Origin: Spirochaetaceae bacterium
GTDB lineage: Bacteria; Spirochaetota; Spirochaetia; Treponematales; Breznakiellaceae
Reading direction: 5' to 3'
Length of the DNA stretch: 15,247 nt
Assembly (NCBI GenBank): GCA_031280705.1
Contig: JAITGJ010000224.1
Coordinates: forward strand, 1 to 15,247
Part shown: positions 13,201 to 15,247 of the stretch, in pieces
How positions within the stretch are numbered: position 1 is the stretch's first letter
How the letters are laid out: the number at the start of each line of letters is the position of its first letter
The notes under the pieces: model-generated
The model's database searches: none
Told to the model about the DNA's origin: nothing
Seen by the model: the letters and a program-made list of their open reading frames with translations, nothing else
Position numbers and translations under genes: made by a program

Positions 13201-14765
13201 GGAGTACCTCTATAAACCGGACCATTACCTACTTTGAGGTGGTCATTCCCCCCAGCACCTACACGTACAACGTTCAGCATTCCGGCGCCGGCTACTCAAA
13301 CGGCACCCGCACCATGGATCTCTGGAACACCCGTAATATTGCCGTGTCCGCACGGGTGGACACCGAGTCGCTGCATTTTGTAAGCGGGTATGATAATAAT
13401 GCCTATAACGCTTTTAGCTCCACCGGGAGCGGGAAGATGTGGCCGGGACCGGAGTGGGCGTGGACCGGTTATCCCAGCAAAAACGGCGCGGCAACACCCC
13501 AGGCGTATATCCTGTACCGGAACGGCACTACCCTTTCCGCCGCGGGAACCAACTCGTATTCCTTCCTGCTTCCTCCGGGCAAGTACTGGATGCGGGCGCG
13601 GAACAGCCAGACCCAGTGGAACGGCTACTGGGAATACGGTAATTCGGAATCCAGCCAAAACCCTGACGTTACCCACGTGGGATACCGCTGGGCCATTGTA
13701 GACACCTCAAGCCTTGACGGCGCGCAGATATACATTTCCGTTGATCCCGGACATGGTATTACCTACCACGGGCTTCCCACATCGGCAGCCGCTTCCGGGC
13801 GGCTCAAACCCAACGGAAGCGAAGTTTCCAGCGGCATTACCAATGCAAACCTGAGGGTATACGAGACCGCGGATTTTACCGGGGACACGCTCAATGTAAA
13901 CGCGAACCCGCTTCCGTACTCGTTTACCTGTGACGCCAAGGGCGCCTACACCGTACGGAGTATTGAAGAAGGGCCCTCTTACCGCATTGTGGGCGAATTT
14001 AACTACCAGAACAAGCGGTACCGGGGGGTTTCCGCCCCGTTCCAGGGGCTCACGGTCGCCACCAACAACCTCCACATCGTAGGCAGTCCGGGAACCTTCA
14101 CGATAACCGGCGGCAGGCTTGCGCCCGGCGGCTCAACGGTAACCAGCGGCATCACCGGGACGGTTATCAAGGCATACGACGCAAATGACTTTTTCGGCGA
14201 CCAACTGCAAACGGGCGCCGATCCCCTGCCCAATGTCAGCGTAACGATGACCACCAGCAGCGGGTCCTCCCACGGGAAGTTCATCATAGATTACCTGCCG
14301 GTCAACAAACCCCTCCGCCTGGTGGCAGAGTTTATGTACAGCAATGGGAGTTACCGGGCCATTTCACCGGTGCTTAACCACGCAACGAACCAAACGATAG
14401 GAGACCTCACCGGGACGCAGTATCTGTACGCCATCGGCGTACGGCCGGGCTATTATTACCCGGATAATCCGGCTACGCCGCAGTACAGTTACCCCGCTTA
14501 CATGGAGAACAAAATCATACGGGTATACAACGCGGATACCGGAGCGCCGGTCTCCGGTCAGGAAAAGGCAATTACCGCCTTCTCCTCAAGCACGGACACG
14601 CTCTTTACCGGCCTCAAGCCGGGGAACTATAAAGTCCGGCTCACCTTTACCTACATCAACAGCGGCACCGCCGGACGGAACGGCCCGTATGCGGGAGAAA
14701 TACTGGTCACTCTGGGCGGCGGCGGAAACGTCCTCGGCCGGTCGCTCATGGCCACCCACGAGTAG
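10293..14765 (+). CDS. Giant modular lipoprotein with tandem beta-rich repeats
   Basis: This encodes 1490 residues. The ATG at 10293 follows GGGAAGGGAG and starts a signal peptide with a basic N-terminus, a hydrophobic core (MLITALVITS) and a cysteine at residue 26, a relaxed spirochaete-type lipobox. In-frame extension upstream to 10023 has no ribosome site. The body is a string of beta-rich modules that each open with a G-x-L-x-V/I-x-N-L/S-S/T pattern (near residues 61, 205, 350, 498, 620, 723 and 837). The first four end with an aromatic YFY strand. Asp/Pro/Gly-rich linkers separate several of them. Modules 2 and 3 are close duplicates with a 144-residue spacing. The C-terminus has two further repeats starting GRLKPNG (1169) and GRLAPGG (1274), which resemble carboxypeptidase-regulatory-like folds, plus a diverged third near 1404. 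It is probably surface-exposed. I recognise no named family; adhesion or matrix function is speculation. Confidence 0.85.
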   Translation: MQYYRGTGKLGCVFSMLITALVITSCLNPVGLPFNTNISGEIDVNIKPPGSDDIFGKGEAAYPLVIKNLTKSVDIIEVVFVKGTETAIVTEKIARSTEWMGRLPQGNLKITLRYTDTRVTPPVTNQIEITKAILPKMYGAANYLYFYRHRDGHITVDTDDTGKYVDPDPDDTGSTTLPGAENNPGEGSNINEDKEVTITDPALRDLYGVLKVHNLSKTATVKRVTFTQGTKTFTLGTIRPGGTHFRAIVLEKGVWNVSLEYQAGGTSATLTGTKTIAPAGVWGYVNHLYFYKGKPNYAMSGDTDDEPDPNIVDENEGGSTGGGTELNPGEGSLVNEDKEIAITDPGVYAHYGILQVHNLSRTANITGVTFVKGPKTFGGVDFGIRSGGTHFRSIVLEKGVWNITLTYQIIATSAVHTITTTKTVKEAGIYGFVNHIYFYKGKIPPLTEPGYAVTENNDDPPNPNDMDPSDGAGAGGGSPGEEEGSSPGSITDRNRDRFGLVIVKNLTREIDMNFATFTQPAGTPLKTFLMNPGPRASDQKSILLGVEHGSDWRVTTNYTKEGVARTTDAKTITIETGKVSYVYFYLTTSGACGISPTWPPYPNNAAQDNADPGSIIGDDEGWLHIKNSSQVGSIVDRIQYQNAAGVWVDLTIPGPNGSAGAIGPGGESDPDVVVPRGIWNFHFKIVGKMSYGASVQKTIRVGDKTTIEYMDSLENTINIPAGAGLIRIRNYSDYTVQSLKIYTRVGQEMYHIPYAQFEPPNPIGKNETGERVIMDVPGGPGPQPPAEQFVIQLIMERNGLKKSVDYIRSLYNQIVQLEVTGEDVGDGGTTEISPEYDGGILVVSNAYMGPYPMRIFKIFLKQQGVIKYAYTNVNVPLEKGQTKQFDNVEEGTYSLEIVAGIYTWNVYSDGGSASITGGVQLTEQTITYQCGNIFVPEGYRKFYYFNVSTGQEKDMAGRMPVNIQVSFSQGSTSINRTITYFEVVIPPSTYTYNVQHSGAGYSNGTRTMDLWNTRNIAVSARVDTESLHFVSGYDNNAYNAFSSTGSGKMWPGPEWAWTGYPSKNGAATPQAYILYRNGTTLSAAGTNSYSFLLPPGKYWMRARNSQTQWNGYWEYGNSESSQNPDVTHVGYRWAIVDTSSLDGAQIYISVDPGHGITYHGLPTSAAASGRLKPNGSEVSSGITNANLRVYETADFTGDTLNVNANPLPYSFTCDAKGAYTVRSIEEGPSYRIVGEFNYQNKRYRGVSAPFQGLTVATNNLHIVGSPGTFTITGGRLAPGGSTVTSGITGTVIKAYDANDFFGDQLQTGADPLPNVSVTMTTSSGSSHGKFIIDYLPVNKPLRLVAEFMYSNGSYRAISPVLNHATNQTIGDLTGTQYLYAIGVRPGYYYPDNPATPQYSYPAYMENKIIRVYNADTGAPVSGQEKAITAFSSSTDTLFTGLKPGNYKVRLTFTYINSGTAGRNGPYAGEILVTLGGGGNVLGRSLMATHE
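10841..11612 (+). repeat. Internal 432-bp duplication within the giant lipoprotein
   Basis: The segments starting at 10841 and 11273 both begin CCCCGGCGA and encode PGEGS-x-x-NEDKE-x-x-ITDP, then YG-x-L-x-VHNLS, then GGTHFR-x-IVLEKGVWN and VNH-x-YFYKGK. The DNA is identical over more than 20 bases around 11037 and 11475, so spacing drifts from 432 to 438 by small in-frame insertions. This is the youngest duplication among the modules. Confidence 0.85.
13797..14426 (+). repeat. Two C-terminal 105-residue repeats in the giant lipoprotein
   Basis: Repeat one starts at 13797 and repeat two at 14112, exactly 315 bases apart. Shared residues include GRL-x-P-x-G-S-x-V-x-SGIT, then a D-F-x-GD segment followed by A-x-PLP, then a hydrophobic VGEF/VAEF strand with Y-R-x-x-S. 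The DNA is more diverged than in the 432-bp duplication. Confidence 0.75.
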
Positions 14766-14791
14766 GCCGTCCGCTTGGTTCCCCCCTCCCT

Positions 14792-14926
14792 CCCGGTGAA
14801 ATCCGCATGGATGCGGATTTCACCGGGTTCGAGCAACGTGCCCAAGCCGCTGCGCGGCTTGGACTTGGGTTTTGCGGCAAAGCCGCAAAACCCAAGCTCA
14901 AAAGCGGCATGGATGCCGCTTTTGAG
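14792..14926. repeat. Palindrome cluster, right copy (modules A, C, B, D)
   Basis: Four near-contiguous perfect palindromes fill the 255-bp gap after the giant lipoprotein. Module A has the same 15-base arms as the left copy (14792-14806 with 14813-14827), but loop ATGGAT instead of CTCCGT. Module C is CCAAGCCGC (14842-14850) with 14854-14862. Module B is CTTGGGTTTTGCGGC (14864-14878) with 14882-14896. Module D is CTCAAAAGCGGCAT (14897-14910) with 14913-14926. Module A may serve as a terminator for the lipoprotein, though no T run follows. Confidence 0.8.
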
Positions 14927-14929
14927 CAG

Positions 14930-14959
14930 TTGACAGTTTCAAACAAAGCGTGATACCAT
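14930..14959 (+). promoter_or_regulatory. Second copy of the outward-facing promoter
   Basis: TTGACA (14930-14935), an 18-base spacer and TACCAT (14954-14959) match the promoter at 767-796 almost base for base across about 35 positions, but in the opposite direction. Conservation stops soon after the -10 region. It should drive the short C-tract ORF at 15021. Confidence 0.65.
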
Positions 14960-15020
14960 ACTCCATGCCGGCAATCCGCAAGAATGCGGGTGTTGAGCAA
15001 ACCTACAGAGGAGGGGAGAC

Positions 15021-15110
15021 ATGACGCAGGCAAAGACGCTGAATCGCACAAACGCCGCATATAAGGTCCCCCCCCCCCCAGAACGCTTTTTGCCGCGCTC
15101 CGGTAAATAA
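15021..15110 (+). CDS. Short ORF (29 codons) with a C12 tract; possible leader or off-phase gene
   Basis: The ATG at 15021 follows a strong GAGGAGGGG ribosome site and a promoter. The product starts MTQAKTLNRTNAAYKVPPPP and stops at 15108-15110 after 29 residues. It parallels the N-terminus of the DUF4469-type protein at 140-670: a basic, Asn/Thr-rich start, then A-Y, one or two residues, four Pro and an Arg. With 12 C the frame closes soon after the tract. With 11 or 14 C it would stay open until 15243, past the start of the next gene. It may be a leader peptide, a phase-off gene or a decayed copy. Confidence 0.5.
   Translation: MTQAKTLNRTNAAYKVPPPPERFLPRSGK
15068..15079 (+). repeat. Homopolymer C12 tract
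   Basis: Twelve consecutive C lie at codons 16-20 of the short ORF, the same relative place as the C13 tract of the gene at 140-670. The length is subject to slippage and to sequencing error. Confidence 0.85.
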
Positions 15111-15221
15111 GACCGTATTCCATAAAGAATTAGCGTATCTTACCCGCAGGGAAATACCCGCCGTCCTCAGGCGGATAGTTCATATATTTCATCCCCAAAC
15201 AATCATAAAAGGAAGTCTCTT

Positions 15222-15247
15222 ATGGCAATCATTAACAACGTAACCGA
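15222..15247 (+). CDS. Start of an unidentified gene (partial)
   Basis: The ATG at 15222 follows AAAGGAAG (15208-15215) at a good distance and opens with MAIINNVT before the window ends. It lies 111 bases after the short C-tract ORF and is probably co-transcribed with it. Eight residues do not allow identification. By analogy with the left end it could be another DUF4469-type protein, but that is only a guess. Confidence 0.5.

Noticed and set aside
14792..14926. CRISPR array or integron attC-like array in the palindromes
   Set aside because: There are no equal-length repeats with unique spacers, no cas genes or integrase, and the modules differ from one another.
1..15247. tRNA or rRNA genes
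   Set aside because: No cloverleaf with a GTTCRA-type arm and CCA-ready acceptor, and no rRNA-like block, was seen by eye on either strand.

Overview
The window is GC-rich and reads as the chromosome of a spirochaete, most likely a Treponema-like gut organism. This rests on two LPP20-type lipoproteins, a PilZ protein with a long N-terminal extension, lipoproteins with relaxed lipoboxes, and an HU/DUF4469-type protein. The assignment is an inference from protein style; no rRNA or marker gene is present to prove it.

Layout. Positions 1-102 hold the last 33 codons of an IS630-family transposase. Next, on the minus strand, is a small DUF4469-type protein (140-670) with a 13-C tract in its first 20 codons. 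Its promoter (767-796) is followed by a cluster of perfect palindromes (811-933). On the plus strand come two LPP20-type lipoproteins (967-2160, 2320-2868), a uroporphyrinogen-decarboxylase-like methyltransferase (2994-4028), a 130-bp MITE-like element sitting exactly on that gene's stop codon, and an Eis-like GNAT acetyltransferase (4332-5543). On the minus strand lies a probable operon ftsH - PilZ protein - TPR protein (9880 down to 5586). A 412-bp divergent intergenic region then leads to a giant modular lipoprotein of 1490 residues (10293-14765). After it come a second palindrome cluster (14792-14926), a second copy of the same promoter (14930-14959), a short ORF with a 12-C tract (15021-15110) and the start of a further gene (15222 onward).

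How it fits together. ftsH is membrane protein quality control and the PilZ/TPR pair probably serves c-di-GMP signalling. The two LPP20 proteins and the giant protein should be lipid-anchored at the envelope. The most unusual structure is at the two ends. Matching promoter blocks of about 35 bp point outward, each driving an ORF with a poly-C tract just after the start codon, and each backed by palindromes built from the same words. This looks like a dispersed, possibly phase-variable gene family with its own promoter cassette.
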